Positions 62,546-64,000 of a stretch of DNA of 64,000 nt are shown here, piece by piece (positions within the stretch are counted from its first letter, which is position 1; each line of letters opens with the position of its first letter). Source of the DNA: Camarhynchus parvulus. Taxonomy: Eukaryota; Chordata; Aves; Passeriformes; Thraupidae. The position numbers and the translations under genes are program-made. Below the pieces are notes generated by a model. That model did not search any database, was not told the origin of the DNA, and was given only the letters and a program-made list of their open reading frames with translations. The stretch covers positions 5,270,001-5,334,000 of the forward strand of contig NC_044585.1 of NCBI RefSeq assembly GCF_901933205.1, written 5' to 3'.

Positions 62546-64000
62546 ATACAATTTTGAACCAGGCAGACAATGTGTGACAGTGCTGCTTTGCTATATTCTG
62601 CCCCACAGTGCACCCAGCAGAAGCAGGTTCAGCTGTCCAGACATTTAAGTGGATTTCCAGACCACCACCACTGGAAGCAGCATCACATTGTTGTAACCAA
62701 GATGTCAGATATAAACAAGCTCCATCAATTTACAGAAACAGAAGTATCACTTGCAACTCTCCTCAAATAAAAAGACACTTAAGTCCCATCTACTGCATTT
62801 GAAATATTAAATAAACAATATTTCACTAAGAGAAAAGCATATATTATTAAAGCTTTGCTGGGTAAGTAGAAATATTACCCATTCCCTCATTCAAAACAGG
62901 TGCCTCATAAAAAATGAATGTCAGTGGAATGGCTCAGCACAGCACTTGTGAGCCATCTCTTTAATTATACATGATCACAGGGCTACCTGTGTGGAACATG
63001 CTCCAAGGTACTCAGGCCTCCATATCTGTGATTTCACAGGCTCTGGTGCCAAATAAACAATCTGGCAGCCATCAAAGCAGGAAGTTTGGAACTGTGCTTA
63101 GAACAGAATGAAAATAAATGAATATATCATAATCCAGGACTAAACAGTGCAGGGTACAGGTGGGAGATAAAGGACAACTCAAGCACACTTGATAAACAAA
63201 ATATTCTGTGTACTTGAAATAAATTTTATCACCAAGCCACTAGAAGGTCTAAAGGCCACAAGGATAAAAAATTATTGCAAGAAACCAGAACTTGATCCTT
63301 ATGATTGTCTTGGGTTTTTAAACTACTGTTATTATTCCAGAACTGGTGAACTTCAGTTGTTTTCTTGCAAGACACAAGGTGAAAATGAAGGTAAAATTCA
63401 TCAGCCTAATAAAACACCTTGTAGTTCAGGCAAACTAAGACTTGTCATAGCAACAATACACCACTGAAAAGAAAATAATACATACTGGATATAGTCAACC
63501 CAAACAGGATCACAGCAGACACAGTAGAAGTAACTTTATCATGTTAAGGCTCCACATTCTGGTGACTCTGAGGACAACTCCAGTTGCACAAAGCCTATAA
63601 TCACCAAATTATCACTGTCACCTCTGACCTACCTGCCTCTTTCTGCCTCCTATTCCACTCACTTGTTGCAACTCGCCTTGGATCATGCTTAAATCCTGCA
63701 GCACGAGCAAGGAGCAAGTCCTGACCTCACAGATTTACCTGGGGTGCCATGGAGTTCACCTGACTCCATATTTATTCCATCAGCTACTACCTTATGCCAG
63801 AGCTGAGGTATTATTATTATTATTATCATCATCATCATCCCTTGGAACTAGAATATACTCTACTTTCAGAGGTTCCACAAAAATCCAAGTCATGATATTG
63901 ACTACAGGCCTCCTGAGTTCAAGTTTCACTTTGCATTTTATCATGCGGCAAAGAAAGTCAAATTTACAGGTTTTTGTTTTCCTGCAGGTCTTAAAACGTG
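62546..64000. other. Intronic stretch, no gene seen
   Basis: AT-rich intron to the window edge. A compound microsatellite lies at 63809-63839. Nothing else is recognised. Confidence 0.7.
63809..63839. repeat. Compound ATT/ATC trinucleotide microsatellite
   Basis: About six ATT-type triplets run directly into five ATC triplets. Confidence 0.95.

Overview
The window is vertebrate nuclear DNA, most likely from a bird. It is mostly AT-rich and non-coding, and it is littered with 5'-truncated fragments of CR1 LINEs, the dominant interspersed repeat of birds and other sauropsids. Species cannot be fixed from the sequence.

The anchor is one short coding exon on the minus strand (1591-1675). It encodes a segment of the N-terminal domain of MED13L, a subunit of the CDK8 kinase module of Mediator, and has a matching splice acceptor and donor. 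By residue position it is probably exon 3. No upstream MED13L exon is recognisable at higher coordinates. The simplest reading is therefore that 1-1590 is the start of the following intron and 1676-64000 is the 3' part of the very long preceding intron.

Within that intron, from low to high coordinate: a degenerate 25-bp tandem repeat and simple repeats (1-1870); AT-rich sequence with two CpG-retaining blocks (near 2.55 and 6.9 kb); a CpG island at about 8.93-9.36 kb with a strong G-quadruplex motif, a 17-bp perfect hairpin next to it, and a 190-codon minus-strand ORF beyond the hairpin; a 16-bp x 7 minisatellite at 14.7 kb; CR1 remnants; a GGGA quadruplex tract at 28.0 kb; then the most unusual segment, 36.6-39.8 kb. 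There a GC-rich, intronless, 477-codon plus-strand ORF, antisense to MED13L, sits between two minus-strand CR1 fragments and is followed by about 500 bp of purine-rich satellite-like DNA that includes a second 16-bp x 7 array. The rest (39.8-64 kb) is ordinary intron with more CR1 pieces; the longest and best preserved is at 62.05-62.55 kb.

The best candidate for something undescribed is the nested 477-aa ORF. It has a good Kozak context, two WEFY motifs, a strongly acidic core and an Arg/Leu-rich C-terminus with a tandem RAL repeat, and it matches no family I recognise. The second candidate is the CpG island, hairpin and ORF arrangement at 8.2-9.4 kb, which lies in the same orientation as MED13L. 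Whether either is transcribed cannot be told from sequence alone.
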